This document shows, one piece after another, positions 44,100-58,108 of a stretch of DNA of 64,000 bases. A model generated the notes under the pieces. It saw nothing but the letters and a program-made list of their open reading frames with translations, was not told where the DNA came from and ran no database searches. The stretch lies in contig OY754979.1 of assembly GCA_963576475.1 (NCBI GenBank), positions 25,491,034 through 25,555,033 on the forward strand, given 5' to 3'. How positions within the stretch are numbered: the first letter of the stretch is position 1; every line of letters starts with the position of its first letter. This DNA comes from Molanna angustata (taxonomy: Eukaryota > Arthropoda > Insecta > Trichoptera > Molannidae). The position numbers and the translations under genes were made by a program.

Positions 44100-44786
44100 G
44101 TGATGTAGCATCAAGCCGGTGTAGAAAACAATTAAGTTTATTTCTTGTACGTAGAGTTCGTTTTGCTTGAGGCTGGGATGCATTTTTCTGGGTTGTTATG
44201 TCATCAAGTTCATGTAGTTTGGTGATTGTCTTCAGGGATCCGTCTGCCAGTTTGATAATAATTTTGCCGTTCTTGGTCCAGCAGTTTGATGCGCTTACCC
44301 GAGTTCTTGTCTCGTTAAAGACTTTCTGACGTGCCCTTGTGAGTGATTCCGTTATAATTGTGTTAGTGCCTTTCAGTGTTTTTTTGTTGTTAAAAAATTT
44401 CAGTTTGGTGTCCGTGGAGTTCAGTTTAATAAGGATGGGACGGGGTCCATTTGTTTTAGTTCCTAGGCGAAAGCATAAAACAATGAAGTCACGGGGTAAG
44501 TCGGTAACACGTCCTTATTGTTGATGAAGCGAGCTTCCAGGTCATCTACTCTGTCAATGAGGCCAGAAGTTTCCGAGGATAAGCAATGAAGTCTCTCGAG
44601 GACATCGTGTTTAATAATCGAGAAGTCACTTGCTATTGATTTTTTCTCTGGGTTTGACGAGGCGTCGAGTCGCGCCTCAAAATTTTGAAGGCTTGAAACG
44701 ATTTCTCTCCTCATTTCATTAATTGTGGAAATTGAGTCCATTTTATTTCGGATAATTAGTTTTTTTGTTTGATTTGTATGGAACAA
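44100..44786 (-). pseudogene. LINE ORF1 protein (frameshifted)
   Basis: The first part (STINEMRREIVSSLQNFEAR, HCLSSETSGLIDRVDDLEAR) is a coiled coil. A frame change near 44,500 leads into CFRLGTKTNGPRPILIKLNS, LTRARQKVFNETRTRV and NCWTKNGKIIIKLADGSLK. This resembles the ORF1 C-terminal region of insect CR1/Jockey-like LINEs (CRLGK...RPILVKF...CWTxDGxI). Confidence 0.65.
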
Positions 44787-44789
44787 AAT

Positions 44790-45300
44790 TAAATACGATC
44801 GTACATGTAGAACCGGAACCGGAAGTCGAATATTATATTATTCGTAGAAAAATAAAAAAAATACGATATTCAAATGGTATTTGTCTCCCATACACAAAAA
44901 ACCTCAAAATGACTTTAATCGAAAACCAAATAAAACAAAGACGGTTTTTGCGTAATGAAATTTTCAGTTGGGTCCTATTTAATGTTGGTATATTCCCGCT
45001 TTCGCGCGCAGACATTTTGTTTATAAATAAATGTGTGTGTTTAGGAAAATCCAAAGATGTCAACTCTCGACAAATTCTCTATGGTCATTGTGTCGCGTTG
45101 ACGGTGGGTAGTTCTGGAGCTGTCGTATCACAGCAACGGCGGGCGGCTCTACACGACAAACGTGGGCCGAACAAAATAAATTGTTTTGTCAATTTGCGTT
45201 CTGATTTTGATGGGTTGCTTTGATCGCCGTGACAAAGAGTCCCACTACGATCCGCCATTCCAGTCGGGCGGGAGAGAGAGAGAGAGAGTACAGGGGCCAT
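44790..45300. other. Possible LINE 5' region with GA microsatellite
   Basis: Somewhat GC-richer DNA ending in a GAGAGAGAGAGAGAGAG tract near 45,271-45,288. The position suits the 5' UTR of the minus-strand LINE, but no second copy is available to prove it. A 152-codon plus-strand frame here resembles nothing I know. Confidence 0.35.
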
Positions 45301-45599
45301 AGTTATTAGTAGATATGTATGTACATAGGTTGGTGCGGTACCTACTTACTATAGTCATAGAGGTGAACGCAATATCATTCTACGAACGTACGGCATTATT
45401 TTGTCTATGATACGTTTATATACAGCGTGCTACTAAATTGTTTTTTATACTTAAATATTTATTAACATTCTTTTCTGTTTAACAATAATATTACAGCATA
45501 AATTTACAAGGTATATAATATTTAATTTAATAGAATTTTTGCAATACCTCATCAAAAAGATTAAGAGCCATTTTTTTAAAGTTGGCGACTTTTGATAGT

Positions 45600-46112
45600 T
45601 GGTTATGATGAGTAATGTATTCGCAATTTTAATTGCAGTTTATCAACAAGTATCATGCTGAGATTGTATTTGAAAGTTTCATCACAATATATCTGTATGT
45701 GTGCTGTCTACTACATACTATGTACAGCGTGTTTATTCTACTTTATCGATTATATCGATTATTCGATTCATTTTAAATTTTGCAAATTTGTACCTATATC
45801 TAATAATCGCTTAGACCCCATTAGGTTTTGAAGGATCAGTGCAACTCATTTTTTTAATCTTAATTTAAAAGTGACCCCAAGCTCAGGGAACTTAAAATTT
45901 TATATTTTTATTTTCAAATTGCTAAAAAGGCACATCGTTTTTAATAAAATGGCATTGAAGTTTTCATAATAAAATATTAAAATCAGAAATAATTTAACAT
46001 ACCTACTCATTTAATTAAAATGCTGAAAATTTTCCATACAAAATTTGAATAATACTTTGTGGAGTGACTAGGTAGTGAGAGTATAGCGTTGGCCACAACC
46101 CACTCGTTTTTA
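45600..46112 (-). repeat. Repeat family D copy, reverse orientation
   Basis: In reverse complement it matches 59,040-59,412: CGAGTGGGTTGTGGCCAACG, TCAATGCCATTTTAT, CAATCTCAGCATGATACT. Contains the shared CTTAGACCCCATTAGGTTTT segment also seen (inverted) at 37.57 kb. Confidence 0.7.
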
Positions 46113-46190
46113 TAATTTTTATACTAAATATAATTTTTTACATTTGAATAAAAATATCACCCCCCATTTCGACCTCCATGCTTCTATATA

Positions 46191-47285
46191 CATTGAATCA
46201 TGCTGTATGTTTGATCCATGAAATACCTACAAATAGAAAAGTCGATGATGATAGTATAGTATTTCTATTTCTTATAAATACATTGAATCATGCTGTATGT
46301 TTGATCCATGAAATACCTATCAATAGAAACGTCGATGATGATAGTATAGTACCTACCTACCTATTTCTATTTCTTATAAATACATTGAATCATGCTGTAT
46401 GTTTGATCCATGAAATACCTACAAATAGAAAAGTCGATGATGATAGTATAGTATTTCTATTTCTTATAAATACATTGAATCATGCTGTATGTTTGATCCA
46501 TGAAATACCTATCAATAGAAACGTCGATGATGATAGTATAGTACCTACCTACCTATTTCTATTTCTTATAAATACATTGAATCATGCTGTATGTTTGATC
46601 CATGAAATACCTACAAATAGAAAAGTCGATGATGATAGTATAGTATTTCTATTTCTTATAAATACATTGAATCATGCTGTATGTTTGATCCATGAAATAC
46701 CTATCAATAGAAACGTCGATGATGATAGTATAGTATTTCTATTTCTTATAAATACATTGAATCATGCTGTATGTTTGATCCATGAAATACATATCAATAG
46801 AAACGTCGATGATGATAGTATAGTACCTACCTACCTATTTCTATTTCTTATAAATACATTGAATCATGCTGTATGTTTGATCCATGAAATACCTACAAAT
46901 AGAAAAGTCGATGATGATAGTATAGTATTTCTATTTCTTATAAATACATTGAATCATGCTGTATGTTTGATCCATGAAATACCTATCAATAGAAACGTCG
47001 ATGATGATAGTATAGTATTTCTATTTCTTATAAATACATTGAATCATGCTGTATGTTTGATCCATGAAATACCTTTCAATAGAAACGTCGATGATGATAG
47101 TATAGTACCTACCTACCTATTTCTATTTCTTATAAATACATTGAATCATGCTGTATGTTTGATCCATGAAATACTTATCAATAGAAACGTCGATGATGAT
47201 ATTATAGTATTTATATTTCTTATAAAAACATTGAATCATGCTGTATGTTTGATCCATGAAATACCTATCAATAGAGACGTCAAAA
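46191..47285 (+). repeat. Minisatellite of 12 units (90 and 102 bp)
   Basis: Twelve head-to-tail units begin CATTGAATCATGCTGTATGT and continue GATCCATGAAATACC, GTCGATGATGATAGTATAGT and TTCTATTTCTTATAAATA. Units are either 90 bp or 102 bp, the longer with an extra CTACCTACCTAC-like 12 bp. The first units alternate 90/102, suggesting amplification as 192-bp dimers. Both lengths are multiples of three, so one frame stays open for 382 codons (46,178-47,326). Units are nearly identical, so expansion is recent. I regard it as non-coding. Confidence 0.85.
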
Positions 47286-47639
47286 TCACGAGGCCTTTTG
47301 GTTTGGCGGGTAAATTTTCAAAATGAACCGTCCATTATTTATCAAGGGGTATGTTTTTGAGATGTGTCGTTGGCTGCTGACCACTACCTCTATCATTATG
47401 TTGGTATTTGACAACCACAATAGTACCTAGGTACCTATCTACACCATCACAACAATAATATTACTATGGACTAATGATGTAGTTCTAAAGCTGACACCGG
47501 ATGGAGTATGATCTTGAGAGTAACGTCTGCAGTCATTTTTGAGGGAGTACATGCACCCAATAACAAGTTGCCACATTAAAGAGACTTATGAAATTTATCG
47601 AATTACTTTTTATAGTTACCAATATGCAAACATTGGATC

Positions 47640-47880
47640 AATGATATTTTACAATAATTTTTTATCACCTCAATAGAGACGGTTGGAATATTATAGGAGA
47701 ATCAGGAACTCTAAACGAATCAGTGATCTTACGTGAATTATGCTCTCTTATTGATCGATAGAGAACTGAATAAGTAGGCAAAATTGGTGTACGTTGCACA
47801 AGTGATCACGCGAACCAGCCGATGACAGGTCGTAAGCCCTGTAGATGCCTTGAGTTCCTGGTTCTCACATATTACAATTT
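47640..47880. repeat. Fragment of the 60.7-61.4 kb repeat family
   Basis: GATGACAGGTCGTAAGCCCT, GTAGATGCCTTGAGTTCCTG and TTGGTGTACGTTGCACAAGT match the longer copies at 60.7-61.4 and 32.4-32.9 kb. Confidence 0.65.
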
Positions 47881-47908
47881 CGCCTCAATTGAGATGATAA
47901 AAAAATAC

Positions 47909-48182
47909 ATATCGCTCGTTTGCGAGAACAACGATAAATGTATAAAAATCCGATTTTTGAGTTAATAATGCATAAATTAATGTTGTGTTTATCAATATTA
48001 CAGTGAATATTATGACAGTGAAACAACGACACATGTGCTGTTTCTCTCACACTTATAGAGATATTGTACTAAGAATTGGAGACAGCATGAATAATGAATA
48101 TTGATAAACACAACATTTCCGCATTATTCACTCAAAAATCGGATTTTTGAGTTATGTCGTTGTTCTAGCAAACGAGCGATAT
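47909..48182. repeat. 274-bp MITE with ~95-bp inverted arms
   Basis: The ends ATATCGCTCGTTTGC and GCAAACGAGCGATAT are exact inverted repeats. The arms also share CAAAAATCGGATTTTTG-like sequence and GTTGTGTTTATCAATATT. No coding capacity. Confidence 0.75.
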
Positions 48183-48189
48183 GATGTTT

Positions 48190-48306
48190 ATCGTATCGTA
48201 GATCCAGACTGAAAACACGATTAAATACTGTGTCTTCATCGGGAATCGATCACGGGGCGTTTGGTTCAGGAGTCAGATATTTAACTAACTGGACCACGAA
48301 GCCCGA
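48190..48306 (-). repeat. SINE family C head, diverged
   Basis: Minus strand: GGGCTTCGTGGTCCAGTTAG, TAAATATCTGACTCCTGAAC, GATCGATTCCCGATGAAG and GTGTTTTCAGTCTGGATC. Same tRNA-like head as the 53.0-53.2 kb copy. Confidence 0.7.
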
Positions 48307-48369
48307 GATATTCGTAAGTTCACCTTTAACTGCACCTACACATATTATTTTTTGTAAGTAGGTATATCT

Positions 48370-48700
48370 TTTTAAGGAATATGGATGACGAGACGAGAAT
48401 GCAAAATTGAAAGAGATACTGTGTGTAGAGTGAAAATAAATGCTCTGCGATGGTTCGGACATGTAGAGAGAATGAACGATGAACGCCTGACAAAGGAAGT
48501 TTACAAGACTGAAAAGAGTGAAATGAGAAGTAGGGGACGACCTACAAAGAGTTGGTATGATCATATAAATGAGATTTTGAAAGACGGTAATATACCAAGT
48601 CAGAATAATAGGAGAGCATGTATGACGCGATGCATAGATGTAAATGAGGCAAGTGAGGAGTTTAGTGTTGGCCACAACCAACTCGTTTTTTATAAGTGAT
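48370..48700 (+). pseudogene. LINE RT C-terminal fragment
   Basis: A 104-codon plus frame reads VKINALRWFGHVERMNDERL, TKEVYKTEKSEMRSRGRPTK, SWYDHINEILKDGNI and RRACMTRCIDVNEA. This is the diagnostic RWFGHVxRM...GRPxxxW block of RTE-like endonuclease/reverse transcriptases, here still open to its stop codon. It then runs into a family-D-like GTTGGCCACAACCAACTCGT. Confidence 0.8.
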
Positions 48701-48839
48701 TATAGTCTATGAGGTCATGCAAGTGCAACCAAAAATAATAAAAAAAAAAAAATAGTGTTAAATGGGTATATAAAAAACGTGTGAGTCGTGGCCAGTACTA
48801 AACTCTCCATAACCTATTAACAATACCCGAACGCATTTT

Positions 48840-49660
48840 TTCGGAGCTCATCCATATTCAATAATGTATACAAACCGCAACGGCATATTCTATAATGTGG
48901 GGTAAAGAGCGACAGGTGTGCGGTTGTGCACTCCCTTATAATGGGAAAAAGTAAAATAATCAACAATCAGAATGGGTGGATTGTATGAGATGTTATTTTG
49001 CCTCTTATATTTTCAACTGTGGGATATCCGATAGCGATGATAATAGAAAAGTGGAAGCACTATTCTAAACCACATCAAAAAATATCGTAGATAATATTCT
49101 TAATACTTAGTTGGTAAGATAAATAAAAACATAATTATTTAATAAACTAATGTTGGAAAATACAGTCAAGCCTTATATACGAAATTACGCAGACGAATGA
49201 AATGTGATGAATATAATGAACAGAGGAGCAGCAGATGTAGAGTCGTTAGACCAGTTGCTTCGAGCGCTCAATTTCATTGAAATAAATTCATTTTGTAATT
49301 AATTTCTAGCTTGGATATTCATTTACAATATGCGTTTCGCATTTTTAATCAATTTATTCGTTGTATCAATTTTATAGAATTGAGTTTTCATTCATACCAT
49401 CACGGCATATCCCACAATGTGGGGTAACCAGCGAAAGGTGTGCGGGTGTGCATTGCCTTATAAAAGGGAGAACAACACATCTATGTATACCCACACACCA
49501 GTCTCGTTTCACCAAAAAAGGCACTACATTCAGAATGGGTGGTGAACCTCATTGCTGAACTATGTGAGATGTTATTGTTACCTGTTCTATTTTCGATTAC
49601 CCGGCTCTTACGGGACACTCGAAAACAATGATTTAAAAGAATGGAAGCACTATTCTAAGT
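48840..49660 (+). repeat. Two direct copies of a LINE-tail-like repeat
   Basis: GGCATATTCTATAATGTGGG..GACAGGTGTGCGGTTGTGCA..CAGAATGGGTGG (48,870-49,075) recurs as GGCATATCCCACAATGTGGG..AAAGGTGTGCGGGTGTGCAT..CAGAATGGGTGG (49,403-49,655). Both end GTGGAAGCACTATTCTAA or a near match. The type resembles 3' ends of insect LINEs but is not proven. Confidence 0.5.
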
Positions 49661-49728
49661 CGGTGCCTCACAGCTTAAGAGTTGAGTTTTGGCTAATTTT
49701 TAAATACAATGGCATCTTATAGTACATA

Positions 49729-49880
49729 TGATTTTTATCAATTTTGTATGAATATTAATTGGGTCATTATCTAACAGTAAAAATGGTCATTATCTAACAG
49801 TAGATGGATGGTGGCAGAGCGGTAAGCGGGCTGAGTTAGTAATCCAGTGGCACATTAATTTAGGGAATATATTTCAGGCT
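49729..49880 (+). repeat. SINE family A copy with internal deletion
   Basis: GGTGGCAGAGCGGTAAGCGG and GTTAGTAATCCAGTGG jump directly to TTAATTTAGGGAATAT, so box B and the middle are missing. Preceded by the same TCATTATCTAACAGTA flank as the 40.7-kb copy. Confidence 0.7.
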
Positions 49881-51440
49881 TTGTTTTCCGGTGTCACAAG
49901 TTATGAAAATAGCTTGTACAGGTGGGGCCATAGGACGAAAAGAGGATGCGATTGCGGGGAGGTCCAAGATGATAAGCATCTTCTTGTCTGTTAAAACATG
50001 GTACAGGGATGTAACGAGGAAGACTTGGTTGTGGCAAATGACGTGGCAATTGCTGCTGCAACGTATTGGAGTGGAAAGGCCTATTATGTATGTATGTCCG
50101 GACACGTTAAGTAAGTATGTAACATTACAAAATACATACTCCCCTTTTTTAACGCGAGATTTTATCTCAATTAAAGAGGGTTATTATGAAATATATTATG
50201 GAAATTGTACATCTTGTGGATTGTAATTTACATTATTCGGTACGGTACTTACTTTTTGGCATGAATACAAATCACCCGTCTTGTTCCTTCCCCCCTCCCT
50301 TCTATGTATGTAACTGCTCTGTTCCGTTCCTGATGCACATCACTAGTACTTGTTCGCACTCGGCCCTGAGCGGATGTTAATTCGGACTACGTTGCCGTCG
50401 TCGCCCATCAAGTGCCCGTTATAGGAAACATTCTTTGTGTAGTTCTGTGCCCCGGAATATAGAGAGCGATCAAGGCGAGGATTTCTTCCATACTGGTAGG
50501 TGATTTACTTTCTCGATCCATTTCTTTTATCCTATTATTTACCTCGTCGCTGTGAATAACGCGCCGTGACAAGTGCAATTATTTATTTTTAGTATACAGT
50601 CCACTAATCTTTTAGCCCGAGTTGCAATCGGCAATTTTGGCGCTAACATTTTGGTCATACGTCCCGGATATTGAATCATCTTGGTCATGTCGTTAAAATT
50701 ATTGCATTTTTTCGTATATTTCTCTTGGTAGAAATTGTCATGGCGTGTGTTGTGTGCGATTGTAGCTAGATAATTTTTGTTGCCCAGTCACCTTTCTATA
50801 TCGTATTCACGCTTAATCGTTGATTTTCGATCATCTTTGTCGGTCGGTATCGTGTGTTATCATAAACTATCGTTGTTTTAAAATTTCATTTAATTCGTTT
50901 CGTAAATTGCTATGTACATTATATTATATACTTTTGGTTGGTTTGTCGACACTAAATTTCATTTCGTTTATTTGGTTTGATTCAATGATTCTTACATTTT
51001 AACGAATCATACTTTCATAATCATGTAGAAAATAATTCGTTCAGATTCAACTCGGTGATTCGTTTGTCATCGTATGAACGAATCACACAAATTTGTTTAC
51101 CTGTCATCTCATTTCGGTTCCCGCCAATGTTGAATAGTTAAAATACTTCGCTTTTGTTATTATTTCTCATCCACTATTCGTACATAGTTTTGGGTGTATA
51201 TTTCATAAGTACATAAATTTCATATTGCAGCATAGACTTTTGAACGTATGATTACAAATATAATATTTTTTTTTGTTCTTAAATTTGAATATCTTGTTTT
51301 TTAGAAAGCTTGAGGCATTATATGACATCGTTTGTTTTTGCTGTAAATTAGCCTAGCCGCTGCATTAAACACCATCTGTAATCTATCCAGTTGATATTTG
51401 GGCAACCCATAATATAGTGTCAAATTGGAGCTAAATAAGG
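49881..51440. other. Gene-free spacer
   Basis: Short unrelated frames only. Some segments are less AT-rich (50,340-50,480) but show no domain or splice pattern I can support. Confidence 0.35.
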
Positions 51441-51447
51441 AGGCATG

Positions 51448-51587
51448 TGGGGCAAGTCTGGTCCGTCCGGCGAAATCAAAACCCTATGACATCCAAAGAT
51501 ATTATAGAACTCTATATAATAATTATATCTATGCTATGGGTAATCGTGAGGGTTTTGATTTCGCCGGTTGGACCAGACTTGCCCCCA
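51448..51587. repeat. Intact GGGGCAAGTCTGGTC MITE hairpin
   Basis: TGGGGCAAGTCTGGTCCGTC at the left and its complement (GGACCAGACTTGCCCCCA) at the right, with paired arms (GGCGAAATCAAAACCCT / AGGGTTTTGATTTCGCCGG) around an AT-rich loop. Same family as 27,988-28,140. Confidence 0.85.
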
Positions 51588-51851
51588 TGATTTCGGTGTG
51601 CACCCACTGCAGGCACTATAACACCTTGAGCGGTCTCTGACACTTACGTGTGTCCACAGAGAACCTGATATCGGAATCTCCGCTGTCTGGACAGGTATAC
51701 AATAAATAACGCCGTATGTACGCACGTGCGACTTCTTGCCACGCTGGTGAATGACGTCAGAACCATAATGCCGTATGCAGAAAGGACCAATCAGTGATGT
51801 AAGATCATAAGTCGGATTTACCTGACGATCTATGAAGAATGAAACCAGATA

Positions 51852-51890
51852 TATATAAAAGAAATATTCGAAGATCATTGTATGTCAGTG
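51852..51890 (+). promoter_or_regulatory. Candidate core promoter (TATA plus initiator)
   Basis: TATATAAAAG is followed 33-35 bp later by TGTCAGTG, an arthropod TCAGT initiator. The DNA upstream is comparatively GC-rich. No gene follows on the plus strand in this window, so it may belong to a degraded LTR or another transposon. Confidence 0.3.
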
Positions 51891-52010
51891 TTTACTTAGT
51901 ATCTTTGAGTGCTGTTTGTATTTCAACAGAAGCGTGCAATTTCGGTTAGTAGAATCATTTCAATATTTATTCTAACGTTAATTATTTATTAAATTTCAAC
52001 GATAACGAGA

Positions 52011-52148
52011 TTAAAAGACTTTGTCATTCTCGTGAAATAATTATATTACCGTTTATTAAAAGACTTTGTCATTCTCGTGAAATAATTATATTACCGTTTA
52101 TTAAAAGACTTTGTCATTCTCGTGAAATAATTATATTACCGTTTATTA
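52011..52148 (+). repeat. Three perfect 45-bp tandem units
   Basis: TTAAAAGACTTTGTCATTCT, CGTGAAATAATTATATTACC and GTTTA, repeated three times without change, indicating recent slippage or short-array expansion. Confidence 0.85.
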
Positions 52149-52149
52149 T

Positions 52150-53020
52150 GTCAGCAACTGTTTAGCCGTAATTTAGAAATTTTAGATTTATCGAAATAAT
52201 TAATAATAAAAATGCAAAAATCGGTAATAATGAATACATGTAGAATGGTTAAAGATTTTTCAAACTTTAATAATCAGGAATCGTTAGGGTTGATAGGTAG
52301 TATAGCGACCTCCTCGGAGCCTAATCCTTTGATATTAAGTATCTGAATGGATGAATTATTTTCAATTGAAAGCTTGATCGGTGCGTTATTTGCATTTTAT
52401 TTAAATCTATTAAATAATTTACAATTTACAGAATGATCTGATATTTTTTTTGAGGAAGAGTATAATGCTAATAATAATTAGTGCGTGTTTTTAATTGTAG
52501 TAGGTACTCAATAAATAAATCGACCATCGGCGAAAAATAGTATGCATTTATTTATTTATTTTACACCACTATGTACGTGAGCTTACCGTTTCATTACAAT
52601 CGGCTCCTTTTGAAACTTTAAGCGGGGTTTTAAGTTTCTCCGGATTCTTCTAATGTTTTCATGTGTTATTTCAAGATTTGCAAGGGGCCGTTGTAGCAGA
52701 ACGCGTGGCGGTGGGGGAAACAGTTGAATATGGCCTCATAAGCCGAAACGGGCGTCGTTGAAATTACATGAGTTCAAGTTTCCAATTAACTATGGAATTC
52801 GGCAAAATGGAAGTCTTCATAATCAACAGATAGAAGACTGCAGACATAATATAGTTATTGATTTTATTTAAAGTGAGAATTTGAAAAAATATCAGGCTCC
52901 CCTTTTCACGCCGGTGTATTTCGATGGTTTTCAAAAATATTCAAGACCAAAAAATATAAACCTAGGCAGTTTTTAAACCCTAGTCACTGGATTATTTATT
53001 TAATATTGTTTCTCGGGCAA
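52150..53020. other. AT-rich spacer
   Basis: No gene, RNA or known repeat recognised. Confidence 0.35.
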
Positions 53021-53023
53021 CTA

Positions 53024-53212
53024 ACAGGTACTATGTCAAATATTAATTTAACACGCACCCAATAACAAGTTGCCACATTCTGGAGACTTACGATATTAAT
53101 CGTCTCACAGATCCAGACTGAAAACACAATTAAAAACTGTCTCCAACGGGAATCAAACCCGGGACCTTTGGCTCAGAAGTCAGATATCTAACCAACTGAG
53201 CCACGAAGGCCG
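53024..53212 (-). repeat. SINE family C, best complete copy
   Basis: Minus strand: GCCTTCGTGGCTCAGTTGGT (box A-like), AGATATCTGACTTCTGAGCC, AAGGTCCCGGGTTTGATTCC (box B-like), then GTTTTCAGTCTGGATCTGTG, CCAGAATGTGGCAACTTGTT and TTTGACATAGT. A tRNA-derived element. As a gene it is excluded by the unrelated 3' body. Confidence 0.8.
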
Positions 53213-53967
53213 ACAAAAATTATCATATTATCATATTGTGATATGTTTTTTTTGAAGATATTACAATCCCGCCAAACTACAAAGCAGTTTTTTGGCACAT
53301 CAGAGTCTCTCTTTCACATAATAACTTAACTTATGCCAAAAGTTAAAGAACAGAAACAAAAAGAAAAAATACCGGAAAAAAATTAAATGTACCTTACAAA
53401 TATACATTATATCCATAATCAATCACCACCACTAAACAATAATTATTCCTAATTATCGATGAAGTTTTTATTTGGTAGAATTCCATTATATGTTATATCT
53501 ATAATAAAAAGTAAAGACTTTTTGATTCTACATTAATTTAATTGAGCGCGATAGGCCTATTTCGCCTTGTTAGGGCATTAACTAGCTTATGACTATTTTG
53601 ACAAATTTTACTTATATTTATAGATTAATTATGTAGGAGGAGCTTACAGGTTCTTGTGATTGGTCATTTAAAACTATTGATATTATACAATGCAAAAAAG
53701 AAATAAATTTACTTTACTCTGGTTGGTTGAGACTATTTATTTTTTGACCAAATATAATGAATTGATTTATGGTAATGGCTGGTTTTTCGGTGTAACGGTA
53801 CATGGTATTGTGTTCTAATGGACAGTGAAATGCCTTAAGTGTTTACAATATTACGGATTATTTCTTAAGCTATTGTTGATATGTAGGTATTCTTGGTGGA
53901 GTAGTATGATGGGTGTATCTGAAACAATTAAAAAAAGTTTGCGGCAGAATCAAATCAAATAACTTAA

Positions 53968-55028
<1,061 letters not shown>

Positions 55029-55044
55029 TATGGTATATTTTTGT

Positions 55045-55239
55045 TTATGGAATAATATCTATGAGCGGTGATCTGTGTATGTTCATTTGTTCATTTATGA
55101 CAATGACGTTAGGATTTTTTAAGTGCTTGGAAATTTCTAACTGCTCTAATATATTTAGCCTTAAACCTTTCTTAGCAAAGTGTAGAGGAATAGGTGAATT
55201 AGTTGGACTGATTGTATGATTATTTTCTATGATTCTCAT
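55045..55239 (-). pseudogene. Penelope-like GIY-YIG protein C-terminal fragment
   Basis: 64 codons with SPTNSPIPLHFAKKGLRLNI, LEQLEISKHLKNPNVIVINE and a C-terminal HRSPLID. The KKGLxLNxLEQLEIxK...NPN..xxNEQ block resembles the end of GIY-YIG-carrying Penelope-like proteins. Identical copies lie at 56,286-56,480 (minus) and 56,554-56,751 (plus). Confidence 0.55.
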
Positions 55240-55326
55240 ATCTGTGAGACGATTAATATCGTAAGTCTCCAGAATGTGGCAACTTGTTATTGGGTGCGTG
55301 TTAAATTAATATTTGACATATCTCAA

Positions 55327-56553
<1,227 letters not shown>

Positions 56554-56566
<13 letters not shown>

Positions 56567-56751
56567 TAGAAAATAATCATACAATCAGTCCAACAAATTC
56601 ACCTATTCCTCTACACTTTGCTAAGAAAGGTTTAAGGCTAAATATATTAGAGCAGTTAGAAATTTCCAAGCACTTAAAAAATCCTAACGTCATTGTCATA
56701 AATGAACAAATGAACATACACAGATCACCGCTCATAGATATTATTCCATAA
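56554..56751 (+). pseudogene. Inverted copy of the GIY-YIG fragment
   Basis: The same protein segment on the opposite strand, in the right arm. It runs into the 3' UTR that ends at 57,244. Identity with the left copies argues for recent origin or gene conversion across the hairpin. Confidence 0.55.
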
Positions 56752-57244
56752 ACAAAAATATACCATATTAAGTTATTTGATTTGATTCTGCCGCAAACTT
56801 TTTTTAATTGTTTCAGATACACCCATCATACTACTCCACCAAGAATACCTACATATCAACAATAGCTTAAGAAATAATCCGTAATATTGTAAACACTTAA
56901 TGCATTTCACTGTCCATTAGAACACAATACCATGTACCGTTACACCGAAAAACCAGCCATTACCATAAATCAATTCATTATATTTGGTCAAAAAATAAAT
57001 AGTCTCAACCAACCAGAGTAAAGTAAATTTATTTCTTTTTTGCATTGTATAATATCAATAGTTTTAAATGACCAATCACAAGAACCTGTAAGCTCCTCCT
57101 ACATAATTAATCTATAAATATAAGTAAAATTTGTCAAAATAGTCATAAGCTAGTTAATGCCCTAACAAGGCGAAATAGGCCTATCGCGCTCAATTAAATT
57201 AATGTAGAATCAAAAAGTCTTTACTTTTTATTATAGATATAACA

Positions 57245-58108
57245 AATAATTATTCCGAGTCTAACGAACGTTTGACTTCAAATACCGATGTTATAGAGTA
57301 TTTTTTATAGTTACTATTTTCGTTTCGTCAGACTTCAAAATAATTCTTATTCTAATCAGCAACGCGTTAATAATATGCGGTACAAGATGTTTCCTGGTAC
57401 GATCTCCGTACACGTTGTTTGTCTTAGGTACCTGTAGGGCGCGCTCCATCACCAGCTTTGTTCCATATTTGTGACTTATTTCTGTTTTAAATGATTCCTA
57501 CCCGACCCATTGAAGTCAGGCATAGCAGAAAATCAGGTGCAGGTTTTTCTATGGTGTATGTAGCGCTAAACAATTTTCCTACTTCCTGTTAATATTCGTA
57601 AACGCGATTGATGTGTGTATCGTGAATTTATTTAATATGTTACATCATTAAATTTCCTTATTGAGTTGGGATATTTAATAGTGCGAATTGGAATTTCACA
57701 GAGCACAATTGGAAATTTGTGGTTGTTTTATTTATATTCATAATAACAACATACTCGCCTTGGATAATACTCACTAAAAACCGGACGAATTCAGTAGTAA
57801 AGAGATAACATATTGTTATTTTTATTACAGACATTTATTTTTATCTAATCACTTTGCTAAATTATATAATTGTCAATGAAATACTACACGTGTTTATCGT
57901 ATTGCTATCATTGCTGTTATAACTTTCGATCATCGTGTATTTTCATTTCTATCGAAGGACATAGAAATTAAAACTCTAGGTATCTCCATTAGTAATTGCT
58001 CCTCACGTGGGCCCTATGATCGGCTCCTTCGCAGAACGCTAAGCGAGCAAAAATATCATACCACGTAGGGTAGCTCATAGAACAACCATATCTACACCGT
58101 GGTACAAA
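57245..58108. other. Gene-free spacer
   Basis: No supported gene. It has a few GC-richer spots (57,425-57,460 and 57,990-58,060) without recognisable domains. Confidence 0.35.

Larger units (their letters stand above)
41026..44790 (-). mobile_element. Decayed two-ORF non-LTR retrotransposon (CR1/Daphne-like)
   Basis: It reads on the minus strand from an ORF1 start near 44,786 to a TTTATTTATTTATTTA-complement tail near 41,026. ORF1 and the reverse transcriptase are recognisable but frameshifted. Downstream of the RT, the translation still shows IVKDLGVLIDEDLSWHEQV and [20 protein letters not shown]. The endonuclease region (about 43.0-44.1 kb) is not recognisable and may be deleted or replaced. 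It is clearly inactive. Related 3' ends lie at 25.9 and 30.6 kb. Confidence 0.8.

Noticed and set aside
44765..45223. 152-codon plus-strand frame
   Set aside because: Antisense to the LINE 5' region; no recognisable family and no conserved-looking motif.
45240..45300. GAGA tract as a GAGA-factor promoter
   Set aside because: Simple microsatellite next to a dead LINE; no gene start nearby to support it.
46191..47285. CRISPR-like array
   Set aside because: Units are contiguous 90/102-bp repeats with no unique spacers, in an animal genome.
53090..53212. tRNA gene call on the minus strand
   Set aside because: The box A/B-like head is fused to a repeated non-tRNA body and recurs elsewhere; it is a SINE.
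53560..53610. Hammerhead-like sequence in the Penelope arms (GAAA followed by palindromic ATAGGCCTAT and C, with a GCC/GGC stem II)
   Set aside because: The CUGANGA core is not present and stem I does not pair, so at most it is a decayed relative of the three motifs reported.
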